Notes: generated by a model from the letters alone, not told the origin. A stretch of 64,000 nt of DNA from Pseudoalteromonas sp. P1-9 (GCF_001399975.1 NZ_LKBD01000002.1:1-64000), one strand, 5' to 3'. Positions 37,682 through 46,284 are shown, numbered from the stretch's first letter. Made by a program: numbers and translations.

Positions 37682-38302
37682 ATGAAAAAATTAGCGTTAG
37701 CAATGACATTAATCGCCGCAAGTATCTCAACTAATCTTTATGCTGGTGATGAAAAACGTATTACTGAAACTCTTACATTAAACCAAGGCCAAAATCTTGA
37801 AATTGATTTCCCTGTGGGCAGCATCGAAATTATCACAGTAGATAGCAACGAGCTTAGCATTGAAATTGAAATTGAGGGCAAAGACGAAGGCTGGTTTTCA
37901 AAAAATCGTGATGTATCAAATGTAGAACTAAGTAAACGCGTTCGTGATAACCGTATTTCATTGGAAATTGACGAAGAAAACTTAAGTCAAGAGTGGGTTG
38001 TAAAAGTGCCAAAGCATGCAGCGATCGACATTGAAATTGGCGTTGGCAGCATTGATGTAGAAAAACTTGAAAACTCACTTGAAGCAGAAGTAGGTGTTGG
38101 TTCAATTCGTGTCGACACAGTACTTGATGACTTTAAGCGCATCGAACTATCAACAGGCGTTGGCGATACTAGCATTAAAGGCTTTAGTGGCGACTTAGAA
38201 AGCACACGTAATATTGTTAGCTCTGAAACACGTTATTCTGGCGCAGGCGATCACAGCATTGAAGCCGAAGTAGGTGTGGGTGATATCAAAGTGCGTAAAT
38301 AA
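37682..38302 (+). CDS. exported DUF4097-like beta-repeat protein
   Basis: A 206-residue protein with a signal peptide (MKKLALAMTLIAASISTNLYA). The rest is a right-handed beta-type repeat with recurring V-G-x-G-(S/D)-I units (FPVGSIEI, IGVGSIDV, VGVGSIRV, TGVGDTSI, VGVGDIKV), like DUF4097/bactofilin-fold proteins. Net acidic. Function unknown; a periplasmic or envelope role is likely. Confidence 0.75.
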   Translation: MKKLALAMTLIAASISTNLYAGDEKRITETLTLNQGQNLEIDFPVGSIEIITVDSNELSIEIEIEGKDEGWFSKNRDVSNVELSKRVRDNRISLEIDEENLSQEWVVKVPKHAAIDIEIGVGSIDVEKLENSLEAEVGVGSIRVDTVLDDFKRIELSTGVGDTSIKGFSGDLESTRNIVSSETRYSGAGDHSIEAEVGVGDIKVRK

Positions 38303-38319
38303 AATACGCAACAAGTAAT

Positions 38320-38346
38320 AAAAAAGGCGCATTAAGCGCCTTTTTT
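38320..38346. terminator. bidirectional terminator between convergent genes
   Basis: Stem AAAAAGGCGC / GCGCCTTTTT with loop ATTAA, between the DUF4097-like gene and the leftward TonB-C gene; T-runs on both strands. Confidence 0.85.
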
Positions 38347-38351
38347 ATGAT

Positions 38352-39401
38352 TTAGATTTTTTGTTCACCGTGAACATCGGCCAATGTAAACTGCGCATTG
38401 GTATCACCAAAAACATACACAGAACAACTTCCCCAAGACTCAGGAATTTGCCATTTATTGCCTGATTCAACCAAAAATTGTGAATGATGATTATCACAAC
38501 GCACTTCAAGATTAGTTAAATTACCAACCACATTATCAATGATAAAAGCACTGCGTTCGAGCTGATAGCTCCAAAAATCACGCTTACCAATTTCGGCATC
38601 AATCACTAATGGCTTATCACTGGCTAAATAAGCGGTTATTTGATCGTAGTAAGGAATTAATTTCGCTACATTCGGGTTGTCAGAATAATGCGTTTGCAAG
38701 TTTTCAAATATTGATTTTGCATCACCATAAAGCTGCAATTCAACCGCAAGGCTAAACGCTCGTGCAGCAAAGGCACTGTACTGCTCTTCTTTTTGCAACT
38801 CGCGATATCCTAATACACTCTTAATTGCGTTAAGTTCGGCTTCGTTATCTTTTGACTGTTCTGCAATCAATGAGTGAAGAATTGCATAATACATATCTTC
38901 ATAGGCATTCCAGCGCCCTTTTTCTTCAATTTTTTTAGCAATTTTTTTTGCATCTTCTAGTTTATTTTCTTCAAGATAACGATTTGCTAAACGATATTGC
39001 CTAAAGAACCACTTTGACGCACCTTTGGGGATGTTGCTTAATTTAAAATCCAACTGTACTTGATTTCGACATTGCTGAATTGGCTTACCATCTTTAGTGG
39101 CTGGTGAGTATTTCCACTTTTTGATTGAGCGCAGTGCATACTTTTCAAATGCCTCATTAGAGGAGTCTTCAACAATAATATTAGATGTTGAACCGTCTGG
39201 TTCGACTACAAAACTTAGTTGCACCCAACCTTCTTTGCCGTTACGCGCAGCATTAATTGGATATTTAGGCGGCACACGCTCAATTGCCTCAGCATTGACA
39301 ATGGTATTTAAGTGAAGCTGTTCGGTTTTGTTTGCTAAATCAGATGTATCAGCTGCACTCAAAGCACTTGCAGACAGCGTTATAAGCGGTAATAGAATCA
39401 T
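38352..39401 (-). CDS. TonB C-terminal-domain protein with helical repeat tail
   Basis: A 349-residue protein. A signal-like hydrophobic stretch (1-17) leads into a TonB_C domain at about 35-115 (PPKYPINAARNGKEGWVQLSF, VVEPDGSTSNI, ALRSIKKWKYSPA). A helical region with TPR-like pattern follows (about 120-270) and then a small beta domain. In true TonB the domain is C-terminal after a proline-rich linker; here it is N-terminal and no TM anchor plus linker is seen, so energy transduction is doubtful. An in-frame stop just upstream fixes the start. Confidence 0.7.
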   Translation of the reverse strand: MILLPLITLSASALSAADTSDLANKTEQLHLNTIVNAEAIERVPPKYPINAARNGKEGWVQLSFVVEPDGSTSNIIVEDSSNEAFEKYALRSIKKWKYSPATKDGKPIQQCRNQVQLDFKLSNIPKGASKWFFRQYRLANRYLEENKLEDAKKIAKKIEEKGRWNAYEDMYYAILHSLIAEQSKDNEAELNAIKSVLGYRELQKEEQYSAFAARAFSLAVELQLYGDAKSIFENLQTHYSDNPNVAKLIPYYDQITAYLASDKPLVIDAEIGKRDFWSYQLERSAFIIDNVVGNLTNLEVRCDNHHSQFLVESGNKWQIPESWGSCSVYVFGDTNAQFTLADVHGEQKI

Positions 39402-39432
39402 TATCTAAGTCCTTTTATATTCGTGGCGTTCA

Positions 39433-39586
39433 CCAACTCTTTACGTCTATGTTCAAATATTGCGCTGAGAAAATGACATACTAAATAAGGCGGAATTTAT
39501 CTGATAGTGCTACGTCACATCGATAATTTAGGCTTAGTTAGCATTGCTTTTAGCGCACTAGAATAATAACAATTACAGTGAGTTGG
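39433..39586. repeat. dispersed inverted-repeat element, copy A
   Basis: A 154-bp element bounded by CCAACTC / GAGTTGG, in the upstream region of the TonB-C gene. Its internal sequence (AAGGCGGAATTT, TAGTTAGCAT, TTTAGC-CACTAGAAT) matches copy B at 46096-46255 in the same order. It is a palindromic non-coding repeat without a transposase, REP/MITE-like. Confidence 0.6.
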
Positions 39587-39588
39587 AG

Positions 39589-40527
39589 TTACTCTTCATT
39601 GAAGTAGATTACAATACTGCCGCCACTAAGTACACTACCCTCGTTGTAATGCAAGCCAATGCCGATATTATCAAACCAAGATGTCCACGGCCGAGTGTCA
39701 ATTAATAAGCCGCCACCGTACTCATAATAATGGCCTGTGCTAAAGGCGCTACGTGCGTCTCCACCCAAATCAACACGCTGAAATTTAAGATAGATTGACT
39801 CTGTATGTTTTAATTTTTGGTCGAGCTTAATGGTTGCCCTAACGCTATTCGCAAAATACCAGCCTGATGGGGTTGAATCACGTGTTGCATCATCACCACC
39901 AAACCCTTTACCAAAGAAGTGGTTATAGCTCGACTTAACTAACCAATGACCCCAACGACTGGCTTTTCTGCGACTGAGAGTTAACCCCATATCGGTTAAC
40001 ACTGAGTTTGCAGTTGTATTAAAATAAATACCTTCCACCTCTGCTTTAGCGGCGCGGCTTTCAGGGCTGTTGTAGTCATGAATATTGTCGTAATGCATCA
40101 CATGCGCACCAATTGAGCCTTCTAACAACCAATTATCGTAACGATACAGCGCTGTTTCATAATCGGCATAAGCGGTGAAGATTTGATCATGGCTATCGTC
40201 GGGAATGGTCACATCATCCAGCAATATTTCTTGCGATTGTGAAATATAAGAAAAGTGCGTGTTTATGCGTGAATCTTCGTCTAACGTGTAGGTATAAGGC
40301 AGTGCAAATACTTGTAGCTGAGTTCTTAAATCAACACTTTTATCGCCCGCATCATCACCGAGTTGCTCTAAAATATTAACCGGGTCAAAGTTACCAAAAC
40401 CAAAGCGCACTACGTCAGAGTCACTTAATACTACCGAGGACGCAAACGATTCCTCATAGGCTTTTTTCACCGATGCATCGCATGGCAAGGTTATAAAAAC
40501 GCACAACAGAAATACTAACTTTCTCAC
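39589..40527 (-). CDS. outer-membrane beta-barrel protein (Omp_AT-like)
   Basis: A 312-residue protein with a signal peptide (1-18, ends in CDA-S). The rest has many alternating aromatic/hydrophobic strands ending in a short C-terminal strand (GGSIVIYFNEE), consistent with an outer-membrane barrel. The sequence resembles the family named solitary outer membrane autotransporter beta-barrel in Vibrio and Shewanella, which lacks a passenger. Function unknown. Confidence 0.65.
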   Translation of the reverse strand: MRKLVFLLCVFITLPCDASVKKAYEESFASSVVLSDSDVVRFGFGNFDPVNILEQLGDDAGDKSVDLRTQLQVFALPYTYTLDEDSRINTHFSYISQSQEILLDDVTIPDDSHDQIFTAYADYETALYRYDNWLLEGSIGAHVMHYDNIHDYNSPESRAAKAEVEGIYFNTTANSVLTDMGLTLSRRKASRWGHWLVKSSYNHFFGKGFGGDDATRDSTPSGWYFANSVRATIKLDQKLKHTESIYLKFQRVDLGGDARSAFSTGHYYEYGGGLLIDTRPWTSWFDNIGIGLHYNEGSVLSGGSIVIYFNEE

Positions 40528-40704
40528 AACTAACGATTTTTACTTAATTTCAACGGCAATAGCCGCTAGTTATATCATTAAACATCATGCGATTGCAGTG
40601 CTCTAAAATAAATTTTATTGACATTTAGACGTCCAAAATGTTTCAATTGCCGCTCAATCACCCTATTTTACGTTAGTGGCTATTTAAAATAGCGGCTAGC
40701 TTAG

Positions 40705-40852
40705 GGCTGGAAGAGGTGCGTTATTCAGGTAGTTCAGTTGAGGGGAGCAAACTCCAAAGACACTGAATGAGGGGAATTAACGCCGAGAGATAAGCTTTTT
40801 TGCTGATAACTTATCTCGGGCGCTTGGGCTGAATCCCGGCGACTGTCACCAA
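40705..40852 (+). promoter_or_regulatory. lysine riboswitch aptamer (L box)
   Basis: Characteristic lysine aptamer blocks occur in order: AGAGGTGCG (about 40712-40720), AGGGGA...ACGCCGAGA (about 40770-40790), GGGCTGAATCCCGGCGAC and ACTGTCACC (about 40826-40850). An internal stem GAGATAAGC / GCTGATAACTTATCTC (40787-40818) forms one arm. It lies 170 bp upstream of a dapA-dapD-lysA-like operon, the expected target. Lysine binding should reduce expression. Exact aptamer ends are estimated. It explains most of the 495-bp gene-free interval 40528-41022. Confidence 0.9.
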
Positions 40853-40930
40853 TTACTTGTATTAAGTAAATATGTTTGGTGGAGAGCTTCTGGTCTTAGA
40901 AAAATAAGGCCATTCGCCTTATCTATTTTT
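40847..40930 (+). terminator. lysine riboswitch expression platform
   Basis: Terminator hairpin ATAAGGC-CATTC-GCCTTAT (40904-40922) followed by CTATTTTTT. Just before it, CACCA...TTACTT (40847-40858) can pair with AAGTAA...TGGTG (40864-40881). That hairpin would take CACC away from the aptamer's closing stem and may be the ligand-free fold. A further stem (AGTCC, 40933-40937, with GGACT, 40970-40974, enclosing CTTCGAA / TTCGAAG) follows. Confidence 0.7.
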
Positions 40931-41022
40931 TAAGTCCATTGCTCTTCGAATTTTTAGTTGTTCGAAGCTGGACTAAGCCTTTCTCTTATCCCTTCTTCGA
41001 ACACATATTAAGTTCGCTAGAG

Positions 41023-41904
41023 ATGAAATCACAATTTAATTTGACGCAGTACCCGCTGTGGACTGCATTAGTCACTCCCTTCACTGAGACGGGTGAAGTT
41101 GACTATGACAATCTTGCGCAATTAGTAGCAGATCAACAAGATGCCAACAATGGCATTTTATTACTCGGCAGCACAGGTGAAGGTTTAGCATTAACCATCG
41201 CAGAGCAGCAGCAAATCGTGCGTTTTGTCTGTGACTTATCACCGACTGTACCTTTGATGGTTGCTGTAGGCGGGGTCAACTTAACGCAACAACTTGAGTG
41301 GTTAGAATTCTGTAACCAACAGCCGATTGACGCACTATTACTAGGTTCACCACTTTACGCTAAACCCGGCATTAAAGGCCAAATTCAGTGGTTTGATGCA
41401 TTACTCAGTGCCACAGAACTTCCTTGCATGTTATATAACGTGCCAGGACGCAGCGCCGTGGCACTTGCTCCTGAACTGTTATCAGCATTAAGTCATCACA
41501 CCAACTTATGGGCTTTAAAAGAAGCCAGTGGTGACATTAGTAAATTTGAAGTATTTAGAAGCAGCAATCCTAATGTGGCTATTTACAGTGGCGATGATGC
41601 CTTAATGCCATATTTTGCCCAAGCTGGCGCAAAAGGTTTAGTATCGGTTGCTGCGAACGCATGGCCTAAACAAACCGCAGAGTTTGTTCGCAGATCGCTT
41701 TTAGGCACACCAAACCTGTTTACTACTTGGAGCGACGCGGTAAATAGCTTATTTGAAGTAGCTAACCCTGTGCCGGTAAAAGTGCTAATGCACCAGCAAG
41801 GCAAGCTCAACACCCCAAATTTACGTCCACCGCTTACCCATCATGAGCTGGAATCACCTGCAGCAATTCTCGCTGCTAATCAAACAATTTTATCTTGGAA
41901 TTAA
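41023..41904 (+). CDS. dapA: 4-hydroxy-tetrahydrodipicolinate synthase (DHDPS)
   Basis: A 293-residue class I aldolase condensing pyruvate with aspartate semialdehyde, the first step to diaminopimelate and lysine. The Schiff-base Lys166 (LKEASGD), Tyr138 (YNVPGR) and the second catalytic Tyr in SPLYAKPG are present. The usual GTTGES loop reads GSTGEG. ATG at 41023 is chosen because it opens the conserved TALVTPF region; a longer frame from 40939 would run through the riboswitch platform. First gene of the operon. Confidence 0.9.
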   Translation: MKSQFNLTQYPLWTALVTPFTETGEVDYDNLAQLVADQQDANNGILLLGSTGEGLALTIAEQQQIVRFVCDLSPTVPLMVAVGGVNLTQQLEWLEFCNQQPIDALLLGSPLYAKPGIKGQIQWFDALLSATELPCMLYNVPGRSAVALAPELLSALSHHTNLWALKEASGDISKFEVFRSSNPNVAIYSGDDALMPYFAQAGAKGLVSVAANAWPKQTAEFVRRSLLGTPNLFTTWSDAVNSLFEVANPVPVKVLMHQQGKLNTPNLRPPLTHHELESPAAILAANQTILSWN

Positions 41905-41916
41905 GAGAGAAGTACT

Positions 41917-42657
41917 ATGAACTGGCAAGAACTATTAAAAAACCTAGAGAACGGCACCTTACGCGCAGCAAACCAAGATGAAAATGGTAACTGGCACGCG
42001 AACGTTGAAGTTAAAAAAGGCATTTTAGATGTTTTCAAAAATGGTACTAATACTGAATTTCCAGGTGGTTTTGTAGATAAAGATAACCTTGCTGTACGCG
42101 GTTTTTCGGCACAAGAAGGTGTACGTATGGTGCCAGGTGGCACGAGTGTTCGCCCAGGTGCCTATGTTGCAAGCGGCACAGTGATTATGCCACCAGCCTA
42201 TGTGAATATTGGTGCCTACATCGACACCGGCACTATGGTTGATAGCCATGCATTAGTAGGCTCATGTGCTCAAATTGGTAAAAACGTACATTTAAGTGCT
42301 GCAGTGCAAATTGGCGGTGTTTTGGAGCCTGTTGGCGCAAGCCCAGTAGTAATTGAAGATGATGCATTTATCGGCGCAGGTTGTGTCATCGTTGAAGGTG
42401 TGGTCGTTAAAAAAGGTGCGGTACTTGCACCGGGCGTGCGTCTTTCTGCGACTATTCCTGTTTATGACTGTGTAAATGAGCGCGTATTAGAAAAAGGCGA
42501 ACCAATTCCAGAAAATGCGATTGTTATTCCAGGTTCACGCCCTTCATCAAGTGAATGGGGCCGCGAGCAAGGCTTAAGCATGTCATGTGCCCTTATCGTT
42601 AAATATCGCGATGAACAAAGCGATGCATCATTAGAACTGGAAGAGGCTTTACGTTAA
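41917..42657 (+). CDS. dapD: tetrahydrodipicolinate N-succinyltransferase-like acyltransferase
   Basis: A 246-residue left-handed beta-helix acyltransferase. The hexapeptide core (SYVNIGAY-type: PPAYVNIGAYIDTGTMVD, VGSCAQIGKNVHLS, QIGGVLEP) and C-terminal PGSRPSSSEWG segment are DapD-like. It is shorter than E. coli DapD (274) because the N-terminal helical region is reduced. It should acylate tetrahydrodipicolinate with succinyl-CoA, matching the deacylase two genes on. It begins 12 bp after dapA. Confidence 0.85.
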   Translation: MNWQELLKNLENGTLRAANQDENGNWHANVEVKKGILDVFKNGTNTEFPGGFVDKDNLAVRGFSAQEGVRMVPGGTSVRPGAYVASGTVIMPPAYVNIGAYIDTGTMVDSHALVGSCAQIGKNVHLSAAVQIGGVLEPVGASPVVIEDDAFIGAGCVIVEGVVVKKGAVLAPGVRLSATIPVYDCVNERVLEKGEPIPENAIVIPGSRPSSSEWGREQGLSMSCALIVKYRDEQSDASLELEEALR

Positions 42658-43862
42658 TGAGCTTTTTGAGCACACCACAACGTCAATTACTTGCAGATCT
42701 TTGCCAACAAACAGATCTGCCATTTTATCTATACGATTTAGATAAGCTAGAAGCACATTTAACGCAGCTTACATCACAAAATGTGGTGAAGCTTTGGTAC
42801 GCAGTAAAAGCAAACCCGCTTTCGGCGATCATCCAAACGTTAGATAAATGTGGCTTTGATTTTGATGTAGCAAGCAGCGGCGAACTAAATCAAGTTTTAG
42901 CCCAAGGCATAAACGCAAAACGTGTGCTCAACACTGGACCTGCAAAATCGAAAAAGCAGATCCAGCATTTTCTCGACAAAGGTGTTCGCACCTTTGTTGC
43001 TGAAAGTCACAACCAATTGGCTTGGTTAAACCAAGCTGCAAGAGAACATAATATAACCCTGCGAATTTTATTGCGGGTGCAGTTACGCTGGCCTGATGGC
43101 GAAAAGAATCCGCTAGGTGGCGATAGCTTAACGCCGTTTGGCCTTGGCTGTGACGACTGGGCCACATTGAATATTGCAGATTTCCCAGCGCTCGACTTTG
43201 CCGGTTTACATATTTTTCAGTGGGGCAATATGCTCAGCACAGAGAAGCTAGCTGAGCTTTGGCGCGCCATGATTACACCATTACAAAGTTTAAGTAAGCA
43301 ACTCGGATTTGATCTACGTATTTTAGATTTAGGCGGTGGCCTAGGTATTCCTTATTGCGCATCAAGCACAGAGCTTATCTGGCAAGAATTAGTAGATGCT
43401 CTGGCAACAATAAAGCACGCGGTAGGCTGCGAAGAGCTTTGGATGGAGCTCGGTCGCTATGCGGTTGGCGAAGTGGGCTTTTATGCCAACCCTGTCGTTG
43501 AACAAAAGCAAAACTACGGTGCTAATCAACTCATTGTTGCTGGCGGTATTAACCACATTTTACGCCCTGCGGTTACCAATCAGGCATTCCCTGCTGAGTT
43601 ATTGCGTGAAACAGACAGCAAAACTAAACCCTATTTAGTGCACGGACCACTTTGTACAGCATTAGATAGCTTAGGCGAATTTGAATTAGCCAACGATATT
43701 AACGACACTGACTGGCTTATTTTTGCCCAATGCGGCGCGTATGGCTTTACTGAAAGTATGCCGTACTTTTTATGCCATGAATTACCAGCCGAATTTGTCG
43801 TAAAAAATGGCGTCGTAACATGTGTCAGACAAAGCGAAAGCGCTGATTATTACTTGAGGTAA
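42657..43862 (+). CDS. lysA: diaminopimelate decarboxylase-like PLP enzyme
   Basis: A 401-residue fold-type III PLP decarboxylase. PLP Lys is in WYAVKANP; later NPLGGDSLTPFGL, GGGLGIPY and the second-subunit Cys HGPLCTALDSLG fit DAP decarboxylases. The usual GxHxHIGSQ region is replaced by GLHIFQWGNM, so it is a diverged subgroup and another carboxylate substrate cannot be excluded. Its ATG overlaps the dapD stop codon (TAATG). Context (lysine riboswitch, dapA, dapD) favours meso-DAP to lysine. Confidence 0.8.
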   Translation: MSFLSTPQRQLLADLCQQTDLPFYLYDLDKLEAHLTQLTSQNVVKLWYAVKANPLSAIIQTLDKCGFDFDVASSGELNQVLAQGINAKRVLNTGPAKSKKQIQHFLDKGVRTFVAESHNQLAWLNQAAREHNITLRILLRVQLRWPDGEKNPLGGDSLTPFGLGCDDWATLNIADFPALDFAGLHIFQWGNMLSTEKLAELWRAMITPLQSLSKQLGFDLRILDLGGGLGIPYCASSTELIWQELVDALATIKHAVGCEELWMELGRYAVGEVGFYANPVVEQKQNYGANQLIVAGGINHILRPAVTNQAFPAELLRETDSKTKPYLVHGPLCTALDSLGEFELANDINDTDWLIFAQCGAYGFTESMPYFLCHELPAEFVVKNGVVTCVRQSESADYYLR

Positions 43863-43864
43863 CT

Positions 43865-44977
43865 ATGAACCTAATCACCCAAGAAAACATTCAAGTTGGT
43901 GAAATTGCCAACGGCTTACCGCTGACTATTCCGGTTTATCGCCTCAAAGGAAACGGCACAGGGTCAAATGTGTATATTCAAGCCAATATGCACGGTGCTG
44001 AAGTGCAAGGTAATGCGGTGATATACCAGTTGCTTGAAAAACTGAAGCGCGAGACGTTGGCATCGAACATTACCTTAGTGCCTTATGCGAACCCAATTGG
44101 TTGTAATCAAAAGTCGGGGGAGTTCACTTTGGGGCGCTTTGATCCAGTTACGGGGACCAACTGGAACCGTATGTATCAAAACCACTCGGCTTTGGTCGAT
44201 GGCTTTGTTGCGGAATATTTGGATGCTGATATCGCTACGATTAAAAGCGCGTTTCAATCGCGCCTAATCAATGCAACTGCGGAAATTTTAGAAGGACCAA
44301 GTTACGCACTCAATACGGGTAAGCGAATTGCTTTAAACTTACAAAAATTAGCGCATCAGGCAGACATTGTGCTCGACCTGCACACAGGGCCAATCTCAGC
44401 TAAGCATTTATATTGCCCAGAATATGCCAAAGACAGTGCCCGCTTTTTTGATATTGAGCATGTGTTACTTATTCCAAATGAATTTGATGGCGCAATGGAC
44501 GAAGCGAACTTTTGTCCATGGTGGCAACTAAGCCAAGCCTATAAAAAAGCAGGTCGCGACATTCCCGTTTTAGTGGAAGCCTTTACCGTTGAACTGGGAT
44601 CTCAAGAAAAGATTGATCTGACAGAAGCCGCTAACGATGCAAATAGCATACTAAGCTATTTAACGTATAAAGAAGCATTGCAAGATTCACATTACCAGCC
44701 ACAAGCCATTACCCGCTACGCCTGTTACTTAAATGATTATCTTGCGTATTACGCCCCAATGGGTGGCATGGTTGAATACACAGCAGCGCTCGGTAGTCAC
44801 GTAAAAGCAGGCGATACCATTGCCAAAATTTTACGTATGGAACGCTATTTGTCTGAGCAGCCACTAAATGAAATTACCCTAGAGCAAGATGGCATAGCAA
44901 TTTTGCACTTTGCTTCAGCCAGCGTAAATCAAGGCACTGAGCTTTATAAATTTTTTACAAACTACTTTGAATTGTAA
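43865..44977 (+). CDS. AstE/aspartoacylase-family zinc deacylase (candidate N-succinyl-DAP desuccinylase)
   Basis: A 370-residue member of the succinylglutamate desuccinylase/aspartoacylase (M14-like) family. Zinc ligands His39 and Glu42 lie in NMHGAEVQG and the third His in VLDLHTGP. The C-terminal 80 residues form a lipoyl-like barrel domain. It starts 2 bp after the lysA-like gene under the lysine riboswitch, so its substrate is probably an acylated DAP intermediate rather than succinylglutamate. No dapE, dapC or dapF is in the cluster. Confidence 0.8.
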   Translation: MNLITQENIQVGEIANGLPLTIPVYRLKGNGTGSNVYIQANMHGAEVQGNAVIYQLLEKLKRETLASNITLVPYANPIGCNQKSGEFTLGRFDPVTGTNWNRMYQNHSALVDGFVAEYLDADIATIKSAFQSRLINATAEILEGPSYALNTGKRIALNLQKLAHQADIVLDLHTGPISAKHLYCPEYAKDSARFFDIEHVLLIPNEFDGAMDEANFCPWWQLSQAYKKAGRDIPVLVEAFTVELGSQEKIDLTEAANDANSILSYLTYKEALQDSHYQPQAITRYACYLNDYLAYYAPMGGMVEYTAALGSHVKAGDTIAKILRMERYLSEQPLNEITLEQDGIAILHFASASVNQGTELYKFFTNYFEL

Positions 44978-45007
44978 CAGTTGCGTGAGAAGTCCCCTTT
45001 GGGGCAC

Positions 45008-45034
45008 AAGGCGGCAAATATGCCGCCTTTTTTA
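45008..45034 (+). terminator. terminator of the lysine operon
   Basis: Stem AGGCGGCA / TGCCGCCT (45009-45016 and 45021-45028) with loop AATA and a T-run, 31 bp past the deacylase stop codon. Confidence 0.85.
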
Positions 45035-45085
45035 TGTGTCTAAAATGGTTATAATAAAAGCTCACTCATTTTAGGGATATAATTA

Positions 45086-46090
45086 ATGCGCCTTTTAGCT
45101 TCTAGCTTAATACTCTCACTGGCCAGCTCGCTTGCATTTGCAAACGATGACACTTCCGAAAAAGAACTCGCCAAGCAATGTATTCTTAACGAACTTGCTG
45201 CGGGTGATGATTCGCAAACGCTTGCTGAAGTTAAGAAAAAGTGTTTGAAAATAACAGATATGGATGACATGTCGGCAATTGATAAACGCGTTATCCGAGA
45301 AAAAGTTACCACTAATAACCCCAATGTAATTACGCCACATAATCGCAACTATATTCTACCGGTGACTTACATGGATCGCCCCAAGAACACACCTGCAGAA
45401 AGCGACCCTAACCTCAAAGGTGCGCCTTTAGATGAATTAGAGGCTAAGTTTCAACTTTCGTTAAAAGTGCCGCTATACCAAGTTAAGTCTGATATCGACC
45501 AAGCATTTTATTTTGGTTTTACCATGCAGTCGTATTGGCAACTCTACAATAATGATATTTCATCGCCATTTCGTGAAACCAACTATCAACCTGAAGTATT
45601 TTGGATGAATTTACTGGACGATGAAAATCGTTTATGGGGTGACGAAATGGGCATAGTGCTTGGTTTTGAACACCAATCAAATGGCCGAAATATTCCACTT
45701 TCTCGCTCTTGGAATCGAATTTATGCGAACCTGTTTTGGGAGCAAGATGGCTTTGTCTTTAGCTTTAGACCCTGGTACCGCATCCCTGAAGAAGAAAGAC
45801 GCAACGAAGATGACCCAACTGGTGATGACAACCCAGATATTGATGATTATATGGGACACTTTGAGTTTGCTACGATTTATCGCTATGAAGAACATGAGTT
45901 TACCGTAATGTTACGCAACAACTTAAAGTCAGATAACAAAGGTGCAGTGCAACTTGATTGGTCATTCCCTGCATGGGGGCGATTACGTGGATATGCGCAA
46001 TATTACAATGGTTATGGCGAAAGCTTGATTGATTACAACCAACACATTGAACGCTTTGGTGTAGGTATTTTATTAACTGACTTTTTATAA
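45086..46090 (+). CDS. pldA: outer-membrane phospholipase A
   Basis: A 334-residue OMPLA. Signal peptide at 1-19 (ends in AFA-N). An N-terminal extension of about 75 residues (acidic, KELAKQCIL) precedes the barrel. Catalytic His196 and Ser198 sit in FEHQSNGR; SRSWNR supplies the third polar residue. Homodimerisation with calcium activates it to hydrolyse misplaced outer-leaflet phospholipid. Single gene between the lysine operon and a repeat element. Confidence 0.92.
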   Translation: MRLLASSLILSLASSLAFANDDTSEKELAKQCILNELAAGDDSQTLAEVKKKCLKITDMDDMSAIDKRVIREKVTTNNPNVITPHNRNYILPVTYMDRPKNTPAESDPNLKGAPLDELEAKFQLSLKVPLYQVKSDIDQAFYFGFTMQSYWQLYNNDISSPFRETNYQPEVFWMNLLDDENRLWGDEMGIVLGFEHQSNGRNIPLSRSWNRIYANLFWEQDGFVFSFRPWYRIPEEERRNEDDPTGDDNPDIDDYMGHFEFATIYRYEEHEFTVMLRNNLKSDNKGAVQLDWSFPAWGRLRGYAQYYNGYGESLIDYNQHIERFGVGILLTDFL

Positions 46091-46095
46091 TTTCA

Positions 46096-46255
46096 TACCA
46101 ATTCTGTTAAGTATGTGATCAGGGATAGCGCTGGATAAATGAAATGCTAACAAGGCGGGATTTTTCTTATGTAGTTGTTCTACATTGATAAATTCTAACG
46201 TAGTTAGCATGATATTTAGCCCGCTAGGATGATTAGCTACTTAAGCGAATTGGTA
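46096..46255. repeat. dispersed inverted-repeat element, copy B
   Basis: A 160-bp element with near-terminal inverted ends TACCAATTC / GAATTGGTA and further imperfect pairing inwards (TTAAGTA / TACTTAA). It contains internal self-complementary GCTAAC / GTTAGC and a TAGTTGTTCTA hairpin. The same order of internal blocks appears in copy A at 39433-39586. Located between pldA and the typA terminator. Confidence 0.7.
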
Positions 46256-46284
46256 CCAGAGCATTTAGTTAAATTTCAAACATA

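Noticed and set aside
43865..44977. Arginine catabolism (AstE) role for the deacylase
   Set aside because: No other ast genes are nearby and it sits under a lysine riboswitch with dap genes; the family is shared, the context is not.
39421..46260. CRISPR array or insertion sequence explanation for the repeated elements
   Set aside because: Only two diverged copies, no spacers, no cas genes and no transposase ORF; a REP/MITE-like repeat fits better.
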